DNA of 64,000 nucleotides from Oceanobacillus bengalensis (lineage in GTDB: Bacteria > Bacillota > Bacilli > Bacillales > Amphibacillaceae). Both the position numbers and the translations under genes were made by a program. The stretch is taken from the NCBI RefSeq assembly GCF_003628445.1, contig NZ_RBZO01000010.1:60189-124188 (forward strand). The letters are read 5' to 3'. Below, in pieces: positions 25,060-32,150 of the stretch; position 1 is the stretch's first letter; every line of letters starts with the position of its first letter. The notes under the pieces are model-generated. The model worked only from the letters and a program-made list of their open reading frames with translations. It searched no databases and was not told the DNA's origin.

Positions 25060-25437
25060 ATGTTAATTCGTTTTAAAAAGAATTTAGAAAAAATTGCAAT
25101 GGGTTTATTATCTTTCATGCCAGAAGTAAAGAAAGATGTAAAAAAATTGCAGCAACTGATAAAAGAATATGAGACGAATCCCAATTGGCATCTGTATCTA
25201 TGGAAAGAAGTAGATGATGTAATAGGAATTATTGGTTTAAGAATGGAAGATGACACAAATGTAATCATACAACACATTTCTGTCAATCCATCTTATAGAA
25301 ATATGGGTATCGGTAAGAGAATGATTATAGAGCTTAAAGGTCAATATCAAAATAAATATACTGTTCTTGCAAGTACCGAAGTAGAAGATTTTTACAAAAG
25401 ATGTAAAGATACTGAATTAGAAATGGAAGAACAGTAA
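25060..25437 (+). CDS. ribT: GNAT family protein RibT
   Basis: This N-acetyltransferase-fold protein of 125 residues has the acetyl-CoA loop in VNPSYRNMGIGKRMI (about 76-90) followed by FYKRC near the C-terminus. In B. subtilis RibT is the last gene of the riboflavin operon; its acceptor substrate is not established. Here no riboflavin biosynthesis genes are adjacent: the upstream neighbour is the M50-like gene, and the gene has its own SigA-type promoter. Start ATG follows AAGAGGGG. A strong terminator follows. Confidence 0.85.
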   Translation: MLIRFKKNLEKIAMGLLSFMPEVKKDVKKLQQLIKEYETNPNWHLYLWKEVDDVIGIIGLRMEDDTNVIIQHISVNPSYRNMGIGKRMIIELKGQYQNKYTVLASTEVEDFYKRCKDTELEMEEQ

Positions 25438-25468
25438 AAAAGCCAGCCCATAAAAAGGGCTGGCTTTT
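25437..25468. terminator. Strong bidirectional terminator after ribT
   Basis: AAAAGCCAGCCC pairs perfectly with GGGCTGGCTTTT around a 7-base loop. Confidence 0.92.
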
Positions 25469-25489
25469 ACATGGTGCATATTTTAAAAA

Positions 25490-25518
25490 TAAAATAGCCA
25501 GGACCTAGAACCTGACTA
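25490..25518 (-). terminator. Terminator for the minus-strand YjcZ-type gene
   Basis: Read on the minus strand, AGTCAGG pairs with CCTGGCT (one G-U pair) and is followed by ATTTTATTTTT. It lies 25 bases past the stop of the small gene. Confidence 0.65.
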
Positions 25519-25542
25519 TATGAATATTACATGTCATCTATC

Positions 25543-25626
25543 TTAGAACCAAGCTGCACCAACAATGATTAACAGAATAAACAATACAACGATTAACGCG
25601 AATCCTCCATTATAACCTTGACTCAT
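25543..25626 (-). CDS. YjcZ family tiny sporulation membrane protein
   Basis: A 27-codon gene too short for routine ORF calling. The product begins MSQGYNGGFALIVVLFILL and ends in IIVGAAWF: a Gly/Tyr-rich N-terminus followed by one hydrophobic helix, the pattern of the YjcZ tiny transmembrane family (TIGR01732), whose members are found in spores. A perfect GGAGGAATT ribosome site lies 5 bases before the ATG, and a minus-strand terminator follows. It stands alone between ribT and scpA, transcribed against both. Its function is unknown. Confidence 0.85.
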   Translation of the reverse strand: MSQGYNGGFALIVVLFILLIIVGAAWF

Positions 25627-25762
25627 AATGAAATTCCTCCTTTTTTTTCTTTACATAAATGTTTTATAATAACATTTATCTTACGTTAATAACGTATGCC
25701 TGCCTGCTTCACATTGTATAGGCGTTTGCTGTAGATATTTAGAATTTGAGAGGACGAAATGA

Positions 25763-26500
25763 ATGAATCAGGCATATCAAGTTAAATTAGATGCATTTGA
25801 AGGCCCGCTTGATTTGCTTCTACATTTGATCAATAAATATGAAATTGACATATATGACATACCGATGGCGGAGATTACACATCAATATATGGATTATGTG
25901 CATACAATGCAAAGATTAGAATTGAACATCGCCAGTGAGTATCTCGTAATGGCAGCAAGCTTAGTTGCGATTAAAAGTCAAATGTTGCTACCAAAACAAG
26001 AAATTTTAGATGAATCTGATGAATATATGGAAGATCCAAGGGACGAGCTAATGAAACGCCTTATTGAATATAGAAAGTTTAAAGAGGCTGCGGTGAAGTT
26101 TAAAGAAAAAGAAATGGAGGCAAATCAAATATTTACCCGTTCTCCAACTGTTTTTGATAATCTTTCTATAGAGAAACAACCTGTTCGTAAAGGTGATGTG
26201 TCTGTATACGATATGTTAAGTGCGCTTGGTAAAATGTTTGAGAGAAAAAGCTGGAATCAACCGCTAGATACAAAAATAAGTCGTGTAGAGATTCCAATAG
26301 AACAAAGAATGAAAGATGTATTAGAAACGGTAAAAGCTTCAAAAGTCGGGGTGGCATTTGATGACTTGTTTCCATATCCATCGAGATCACATATCGTTAT
26401 TACATTCATGGCATTATTAGAACTTATGAAATCGAAAGAAGTTGATTGTAAGCAAAAGAATAACTTCGAAACATTATATGTTTATTATTTGGAGGAATAG
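25763..26500 (+). CDS. scpA: Segregation and condensation protein A
   Basis: This is the kleisin subunit of the bacterial SMC condensin (245 residues). It bridges the SMC heads and, with ScpB, organises and separates the chromosome origins. The N-terminal kleisin block FEGPLDLLLHLINKYEIDIYD, seen from residue 9, contacts the SMC neck. The central region binds ScpB. The C-terminal winged helix (about 195-245) contacts the SMC cap, with FMALLELMKSKEV. The ATG follows GAGGACGAAATGA. It ends 2 bases before scpB. Confidence 0.95.
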   Translation: MNQAYQVKLDAFEGPLDLLLHLINKYEIDIYDIPMAEITHQYMDYVHTMQRLELNIASEYLVMAASLVAIKSQMLLPKQEILDESDEYMEDPRDELMKRLIEYRKFKEAAVKFKEKEMEANQIFTRSPTVFDNLSIEKQPVRKGDVSVYDMLSALGKMFERKSWNQPLDTKISRVEIPIEQRMKDVLETVKASKVGVAFDDLFPYPSRSHIVITFMALLELMKSKEVDCKQKNNFETLYVYYLEE

Positions 26501-26502
26501 CA

Positions 26503-27096
26503 GTGGAAATCGATGAAATAAAAGGAGTATTGGAAGGATTACTTTTTGCTAGTGGTGATGAAGGAATTTCCTTTAAACAGGTATGTGCTATAATTGAAAT
26601 TTCAGAGGAGACAGCTAAGCATGTTCTTGAAGAATTAAAATTTGACTATGAAAGACGGGATCGTGGGATGATGATTATGGAGTCACATGACATCCTTCAT
26701 TTAACGACAAAACCAGAACATAGCAGCTTTTATAAAAGGTTATTAGAAGTCCCACAAACAACAAGAATGAGTCAGGCGGCATTAGAAACCTTAGCAATTA
26801 TTGCATATCGGCAACCCATTACAAAAACGGAAATTGAAGAAATTAGAGGAGTGAAAAGCGATCGTCCTGTGCAAACATTACTTGCAAGGTTATTGATTGA
26901 AGAGGTTGGTCGTAAAGACAGTGTAGGCAGACCTATTTTGTACGGTACGAATAAAGACTTTTTAACCTACTTTGGTCTGACTTCACTAGATGAATTACCC
27001 CCCTTGCCAGAGAGTGATGATACGGAAGATATCAATCAAGAAGCAGACTTATTTTTCAACCGTTTTACTGATGAAATGAATAATAGCGAAGGATGA
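26503..27096 (+). CDS. scpB: Segregation and condensation protein B
   Basis: This kite-type subunit of the SMC complex (197 residues) has two winged-helix domains. The first runs from about residue 3 (EIDEIKGVLEGLLFASGDEG), the second from about 90 (ALETLAIIAYRQPITKTEIE, then IRGVKSDRPVQTLLARLLIEE, quoted in segments). It dimerises and binds the middle of ScpA. The GTG start is preceded by GGAGG in the last codons of scpA. A hairpin terminator follows. Confidence 0.95.
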   Translation: MEIDEIKGVLEGLLFASGDEGISFKQVCAIIEISEETAKHVLEELKFDYERRDRGMMIMESHDILHLTTKPEHSSFYKRLLEVPQTTRMSQAALETLAIIAYRQPITKTEIEEIRGVKSDRPVQTLLARLLIEEVGRKDSVGRPILYGTNKDFLTYFGLTSLDELPPLPESDDTEDINQEADLFFNRFTDEMNNSEG

Positions 27097-27127
27097 AGAC
27101 TTCTTACAAATACGGTAAGGAGTCTTT
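27096..27127 (+). terminator. Terminator after scpB
   Basis: AAGACTTCTTAC pairs with GTAAGGAGTCTT (one wobble pair) and is followed by TTTT. The stem begins at the stop codon. Confidence 0.8.
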
Positions 27128-27176
27128 TTTGAACGAATTTTCTCTGGTAGGCATATGATACCCAGGGGTGATGTAA

Positions 27177-28034
27177 ATGAATAAATATGTTTCCTATTTA
27201 TTGGAATTAGAACATTGGTTAGATGATGTGGAAAATACGTTGCTAGCTGCGAATCTTACCGATCAAGAGCTTGATACATGGATGGAGCAAACCGATGCTT
27301 TTCGTTCAGAAATTAAAGATATCAGAAGGAATGATAATATTACGGGAGTAGAAGTACAGTCCTTACAAGAAAAAGGAAGAAGTGTCTTTCAAGTATTTGC
27401 AGGCAACGGGAAGAGTATTGCATATGGTAACCATTCCCTGCCACCATTGCCATACGAATATAATGCGCTTGAGCCTTATATAAGTGAAGAAATCATGCGT
27501 CTACACCATGATAAACACCACAGATCCTATGTTGATGGCTTAAATAAAGCAGAAAGGGCATTATATATTGATAAAACGGATAGGGCTTTGATCAAGCATT
27601 GGTTGAGAGAACAGGCATTTAATGGTTCGGGGCATTATTTGCATACGATTTTTTGGAATAATATGACGCCACATTCTACTAAAAGGCCAATCAAGGAAAT
27701 AAAAAAACAAATAGAAAAAGATTTTCACTCATGGCAAAGTTTTAAAAAGAAATTTTCTGATGCTGCAGATTCTGTAGAAGGTGTTGGTTGGGCTATTTTA
27801 TTCTGGAATCCCAGAAGTGGGCGCTTAGGTATACAAACGCTAGAGAAACATCAATTGTTTTCTGTAGCTGACACGATTCCGTTACTTGTACTTGATGTAT
27901 GGGAGCATGCCTATTATCTTCAGTATCAAACAGATAAAAAGAAGTATATTGAAAATTGGTGGAATATTGTGAACTGGGAAGACGTCAACCATCGCTTCAT
28001 CCATGCAAACAATCTAAAATGGGAGAAATATTAA
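27177..28034 (+). CDS. Fe/Mn superoxide dismutase with N-terminal extension (SodF-like)
   Basis: This 285-residue protein comprises a superoxide dismutase domain (about 86-285) behind an 80-residue, mostly helical N-terminal extension. The metal ligands are in place: His110 (MRLHHDKHH), His156 (LHTIFWNNM), Asp240 and His244 (LDVWEHAYYLQY). A glycine precedes the second ligand region (NGSGH), as in Mn enzymes. The outer-sphere position, usually Gln or Asn, appears to be His225 in LEKHQ, so the metal is uncertain. No signal peptide is seen. B. subtilis SodF has a similar extended form. It occupies the slot of ypuI between scpB and dacB. Confidence 0.82.
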   Translation: MNKYVSYLLELEHWLDDVENTLLAANLTDQELDTWMEQTDAFRSEIKDIRRNDNITGVEVQSLQEKGRSVFQVFAGNGKSIAYGNHSLPPLPYEYNALEPYISEEIMRLHHDKHHRSYVDGLNKAERALYIDKTDRALIKHWLREQAFNGSGHYLHTIFWNNMTPHSTKRPIKEIKKQIEKDFHSWQSFKKKFSDAADSVEGVGWAILFWNPRSGRLGIQTLEKHQLFSVADTIPLLVLDVWEHAYYLQYQTDKKKYIENWWNIVNWEDVNHRFIHANNLKWEKY

Positions 28035-28094
28035 AATAACGACTAAAAATTATCACTCCGCGGAATGAGGTTGATGTTAAGATTCCATAAATCA

Positions 28095-28123
28095 TTCATA
28101 ACATCCAGCTATGTGCATAAAAT
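28095..28123 (+). promoter_or_regulatory. Candidate SigE promoter of dacB
   Basis: TTCATAAC (-35) and CATAAAAT (-10) with a 13-base spacer fit mother-cell SigE promoters. dacB is a SigE target in B. subtilis. Confidence 0.5.
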
Positions 28124-28157
28124 AAATTGACACCATATCCGCGGGAGGATTACAACA

Positions 28158-29258
28158 ATGAAAATTGTATCAATGATAATGATCGTGTTTATGTTTCAAT
28201 TATTTATCCCTATAAGTGGACAAGCTGCACCTAGTGTATCCGCAAATAATGCTGTATTAATAGAACAATCAACTGGACGAGTTTTATATGAAAAGGGAGC
28301 GCATGAGAAGCAGTCAATCGCTAGCATTACTAAGATTATGACTGCAATTATTGCTATTGAGTCGGGTAAAATGGATGAAAAGGCAAAAGTAAGTAGAGAA
28401 GCAATCTATACAGAAGGGTCCTCTATCTATTTAGAAGAGGGCGAAAGAATCACCACTCAGGATTTAGTATATGGGCTTATGCTACGATCTGGAAATGACG
28501 CTGCTGTTGCTATTGCAGAACATGTCGGTGGGAGTGAAGAAGGATTTGTTTTTTTAATGAATGAAAAAGCTAAATGGTTAGGAATGACAAATACCCACTT
28601 CGATAATCCGCATGGTCTTGATTCAGACAATCATTACTCAAGTGCCTACGATATGGCTATTCTAATGCAATATGCAATGAAGAATGACACGTTTAAGAAG
28701 ATAACAGGGACAACCTCTTACAGGTCGGAAAACAGATCATACGCTTGGCAGAATAAAAATAAATTATTAACTCAATTGTACGAATATTGTACGGGCGGTA
28801 AGACTGGATTTACGAAAAAAACAGGAAGAACGTTAGTGTCATCAGCAAGTAAAGATGGCATGAACTTAATTGCTGTAACATTAGATGCACCAGACGATTG
28901 GAGAGACCATATTTCCATGTTTGAATATGGCTTTACTAATTATGAACTGGATTCCCTTCAAGAACAAGGGGAAATCAATTTTAATATTCTTGACTTAAGT
29001 GAGAATACGATGGGCTATTTCCATGAAGACATCAAATACCCACTGACAGAACAGGAAGTAAATGATGTATCAACAAAGAACTATGTAGTAAAGAACTTTG
29101 ATGAAGTAGGGGAGGGAATTATAGGGAAGGCTATTTTTTACCTTCATGATGAAAAAATTAGTGAAGCACCAATTTATACGAAAGAAATAGAAACAGAGAA
29201 AGAAGATAGTCTCGTATCAGATATTATACAATTCTATAAAAAAGTAATAGGGATGTAA
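28158..29258 (+). CDS. dacB: Sporulation-specific D-alanyl-D-alanine carboxypeptidase (PBP5*)
   Basis: This penicillin-binding protein of 366 residues has a signal peptide ending near GQA (residue 23), SITK at 56-59, SGN within LMLRSGNDAA, and KTG within GGKTGFTKK. It is the mother-cell carboxypeptidase that lowers cross-linking of the spore cortex. The C-terminus is hydrophobic and amphipathic (SDIIQFYKKVIGM), consistent with membrane attachment. The ATG follows GGGAGG. It is the first gene of the dacB-spmA-spmB cluster, as in B. subtilis. Confidence 0.95.
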   Translation: MKIVSMIMIVFMFQLFIPISGQAAPSVSANNAVLIEQSTGRVLYEKGAHEKQSIASITKIMTAIIAIESGKMDEKAKVSREAIYTEGSSIYLEEGERITTQDLVYGLMLRSGNDAAVAIAEHVGGSEEGFVFLMNEKAKWLGMTNTHFDNPHGLDSDNHYSSAYDMAILMQYAMKNDTFKKITGTTSYRSENRSYAWQNKNKLLTQLYEYCTGGKTGFTKKTGRTLVSSASKDGMNLIAVTLDAPDDWRDHISMFEYGFTNYELDSLQEQGEINFNILDLSENTMGYFHEDIKYPLTEQEVNDVSTKNYVVKNFDEVGEGIIGKAIFYLHDEKISEAPIYTKEIETEKEDSLVSDIIQFYKKVIGM

Positions 29259-29263
29259 TTATT

Positions 29264-29851
29264 ATGGTGAATCTTATTTGGGCTTTTATGGCAATTGTTG
29301 GTATTGTTTATGCGATGTTCAATGGAACAATGGAGGAAGTAAATAAAGCCTTGTTTGAAAGTGCAAATGAGGCTGTAAAGTTATCGATCGGACTAATTAG
29401 TATATTGGTTTTTTGGCTGGGAATAATGAAGGTTGCTGAGGAAGCAGGCATTTTAAAGATTTTAACAAAGGTGATGAGACCAGTTGTTGTAAGGATTTTT
29501 CCTGAGATACCGAAAGATCATCCAGCGCTAGGCTATATTTTATCAAACTTCACTGCCAATATTTTTGGCTTGGGTAATGCTGCAACTCCTCTGGGCATTA
29601 AAGCGATGGAACAGATGAAAGAATTAAGTGGATCTGACACGGCATCTAGATCCATGATAACTTTCTTAGCGATAAATACAGCGGGAATAACAATTATTCC
29701 TACTACAGTAATCGCTATACGTATGCAATATGATTCTGCATCACCTACTGAAATTGTTGGTACAACGATTGTTGCTACAGGAATTTCCTTAGTGTGTGCT
29801 TTACTCCTTGACAGGCTATTTTACTATCAATCTATTAGGAGGAAAGAATGA
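29264..29851 (+). CDS. spmA: Spore maturation protein A
   Basis: This membrane protein of 195 residues carries a nucleoside-recognition (Gate) domain. NFTANIFGLGNAATPLGIKA and LAINTAGITIIPTTVIAIR are its conserved blocks. SpmA and SpmB are needed for normal core dehydration and spore heat resistance; the transported substrate, if any, is unknown. It starts 5 bases after dacB with a modest AGGGATG site and overlaps spmB by 4 bases. Confidence 0.93.
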   Translation: MVNLIWAFMAIVGIVYAMFNGTMEEVNKALFESANEAVKLSIGLISILVFWLGIMKVAEEAGILKILTKVMRPVVVRIFPEIPKDHPALGYILSNFTANIFGLGNAATPLGIKAMEQMKELSGSDTASRSMITFLAINTAGITIIPTTVIAIRMQYDSASPTEIVGTTIVATGISLVCALLLDRLFYYQSIRRKE

Positions 29852-30381
29852 TGGGGATAATTACAGCAATCAGTACATGGCTGATTCCTAGTTTTCTATT
29901 AATTGTTCTATTAACCGCCTCTTGGAAAAAAATCCCTACATATGAAGTATTTGTTGAAGGAGGAAAAGAGGGTGTCAAATTGGCATTTTCTTTACTTCCT
30001 TTTTTAGTAGGGATGTTGGTTTCCATCTCCATTCTAAGAAGCTCAGGTGCTCTGGAAGCACTGATAAATCTTATCTCCCCTTTTTTAATTGCAATAGGAA
30101 TACCTCCGGAAATCGTTCCATTAGGACTAGTTAGGCCTATTTCAGGAAATGCCGCGCTCGGCGTTACAACAGAGCTAATCGCTACACATGGACCAGATTC
30201 ATTTATTGGTAGATTAGCATCAACAATGCAAGGAAGTACGGATACGACCTTGTATATTCTTACCGTGTATTTTGGTGCAGTTGGTATTAAACGTATGAGA
30301 TATGCAGTAAAAGTTGGACTATTAGCAGATTTAATTGGTATAATTGCATCTATCATAATCGTTACCCTTGTCTTTGGGTAA
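29848..30381 (+). CDS. spmB: Spore maturation protein B
   Basis: This 177-residue membrane protein is the partner of SpmA and has the same Gate-domain fold. VRPISGNAALGVTTELIATH and STMQGSTDTTLYILTVYFGA are the family signatures. AGGAGGAAAG inside the end of spmA serves as the ribosome site, and the start overlaps the spmA stop. It is the last gene of the dacB cluster. Confidence 0.93.
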   Translation: MMGIITAISTWLIPSFLLIVLLTASWKKIPTYEVFVEGGKEGVKLAFSLLPFLVGMLVSISILRSSGALEALINLISPFLIAIGIPPEIVPLGLVRPISGNAALGVTTELIATHGPDSFIGRLASTMQGSTDTTLYILTVYFGAVGIKRMRYAVKVGLLADLIGIIASIIIVTLVFG

Positions 30382-30389
30382 AGCGAAAA

Positions 30390-30422
30390 AGTAGCGTTAA
30401 CGATGAGTTAGCGCTATTATTG
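30390..30422 (+). terminator. Probable terminator after spmB
   Basis: TAGCGTTAAC pairs with GTTAGCGCTA with one wobble pair; the following T-run is interrupted. Confidence 0.55.
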
Positions 30423-30439
30423 TGTATGAAAATAAAAAG

Positions 30440-30691
30440 TTGTTTTCTAAAGGTTGTTGCTTCTTAGATATAAGATAGACATAAAGTATATAAACTTTGG
30501 ACTAAAGCTATTCATTTCATGAAGCTCTCGCTCACACTTATGAATGCTATGTGCTGCCATTCGCTCCGACAGAATACTTCGCTTTCCACGGACACGGGCT
30601 CATCAGCCACCCTAAGATGCGCGAAGTGTCTTTCCGGAACGGTAAGTTACGCAGAAGTTTACATCAATTGCAACAAACAATACGAAAAGAG
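30440..30691 (+). repeat. Two-hairpin intergenic repeat, copy C (internally shortened)
   Basis: The left end TGTTTTCTAAAGGTTGTTGC and the right end ATCAATTGCAACAAACAATA are imperfect inverted copies of each other and match copy F near 48.4 kb. The middle holds GAATACTTCGCTTTCCACGG and GAAGTGTCTTTCCGGAACGG. It reads as the 5' side of the left hairpin fused to the 3' side of the right hairpin, so about 170 bp of the full form is missing. It ends 26 bases before the rluB start codon. Confidence 0.7.
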
Positions 30692-30717
30692 CTAAATAAA
30701 AAAAGCAAGGTGATAAT

Positions 30718-31461
30718 ATGACAAACAATCAGGATAGATTACAGAAGGTAATTGCACAAAGTGGCGTTACGTCAAGAAGAAAAGCAGAGCAACTCATACT
30801 TGATGGCAAGGTAAAAGTCAATGGAAAAGTCGTGCAAACACTCGGTACGAAAGTTTCTACTGATGATAAGGTAGAGGTTAATGGGGTTCCTTTGGAAAAA
30901 GAAGCATCTGTGTATTACTTATTATTTAAACCACGTGGAGTTATTTCTAGTGTGAAAGATGAGAAAGGAAGAAAAGTAGTTACTGACCTATTAGGAGAAG
31001 AAATAGAGGAACGTATTTTCCCAATAGGCAGATTAGATTATGATACATCTGGAGTAATTCTCTTAACGAATGACGGAGAATTTGCTAATTTGTTAATGCA
31101 TCCAAAGCATAAAATTGATAAAGTATATGTTGCAAAAATAAAAGGAATTCCATCGAAAACAGAATTAAACAAGTTAAAAAAGGGAATAAAATCCGAACAA
31201 GACATATTAAAAGCCGTTTCCTACAACATTATATCGATGGACAAAAAAACAAATACAACATTTCTGGAAATTACGCTGCATGAAGGTAAAAACAGACATG
31301 TAAGAAGAATGATGGAAGGTTTAGGTTATCCTGTTGTGAAATTAAAGCGAGAGAGATACGGCCTGTTGACGGCAGACGGGCTAGCTACTGGAGAATATAG
31401 AGCTCTATCCCCTAAAGAAGTGAAGCAGATGCGTAACTTAGCTCTAGAAATTGTCAAATAA
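30718..31461 (+). CDS. rluB: 23S rRNA pseudouridine synthase RluB
   Basis: This RsuA/RluB-type pseudouridine synthase of 247 residues should modify a uridine in domain V of 23S rRNA (2605 in E. coli numbering). The N-terminal S4 RNA-binding domain is at 5-50 (RLQKVIAQSGVTSRRKAEQL). The catalytic Asp107 lies in GRLDYDTSG, and EGKNRHVRRMMEGLGYPV is the conserved C-terminal motif. The ATG follows CAAGGTGA. It precedes resA, as in B. subtilis (ypuL). Confidence 0.94.
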   Translation: MTNNQDRLQKVIAQSGVTSRRKAEQLILDGKVKVNGKVVQTLGTKVSTDDKVEVNGVPLEKEASVYYLLFKPRGVISSVKDEKGRKVVTDLLGEEIEERIFPIGRLDYDTSGVILLTNDGEFANLLMHPKHKIDKVYVAKIKGIPSKTELNKLKKGIKSEQDILKAVSYNIISMDKKTNTTFLEITLHEGKNRHVRRMMEGLGYPVVKLKRERYGLLTADGLATGEYRALSPKEVKQMRNLALEIVK

Positions 31462-31540
31462 TGGTCAAATTTAAACATTAGTGACATGTTATAATAGAGA
31501 AACCTATGTGGTTATAATGGGGGAAAGGAGTGGCTGCGAT

Positions 31541-32113
31541 ATGGGGATTGAAGAGGCAAAGCAGAAGAAGAAAAAGAAAAAAAGAAATCGCTTAATATAC
31601 CGAACAGCAATTTTAGCTGTGTTAATTGCTGCAACTTTATTTGCAGTCATTAGTAATTTGCAAGATGATAATACGGTTTATCGTAAAGGAGACCAGGCAC
31701 CAGATTTTCAACTTCAGCAAATAAATAAGAATAACGAATTGGAAACGGTACGGCTAAGTGATTTCGAAGGAAAAGGTGTTATGCTCAATTTCTGGGGCAC
31801 TTGGTGTAAGCCATGTGAAGCTGAAATGCCCTATATGGAATCGCTCTATCCTGAATACAAGGAAAAAGGGGTAGAAATCATAGCTGTTAGCTTAGATAAT
31901 ACCGAATTAGTCGTAGATAATTTTATCGATAAGTATAATCTAACTTTCCCAATTCCGTTTGATCGTACAGAGGAAATAAGAGATTTATACAAAGTTGGGC
32001 CGATTCCAAGTTCTTTTTTCATCAATCCTGAAGGAGAAATTGTCGAGGTTGTTGATGGTGCTCTTTCGCTAGAAAGACTAGAAGGATATTTACAAGCAAT
32101 CCAACCAAAATAA
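31541..32113 (+). CDS. resA: Thiol-disulfide oxidoreductase ResA
   Basis: This membrane-anchored thioredoxin-like protein of 190 residues reduces the haem-binding cysteines of apocytochrome c outside the cell membrane. A lysine-rich cytoplasmic start is followed by one anchor helix (about 18-38). The active site WCKPC (Cys89, Cys92) and Glu95 three residues later match the unusual acidic environment of B. subtilis ResA. Start is ATG 31541 after AAAGGAG; the earlier in-frame ATG at 31481 lacks a site. First gene of resABCDE. Confidence 0.93.
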   Translation: MGIEEAKQKKKKKKRNRLIYRTAILAVLIAATLFAVISNLQDDNTVYRKGDQAPDFQLQQINKNNELETVRLSDFEGKGVMLNFWGTWCKPCEAEMPYMESLYPEYKEKGVEIIAVSLDNTELVVDNFIDKYNLTFPIPFDRTEEIRDLYKVGPIPSSFFINPEGEIVEVVDGALSLERLEGYLQAIQPK

Positions 32114-32150
32114 GCAAATACATAATTTTTACGTCTTACGGGGGGAAACC

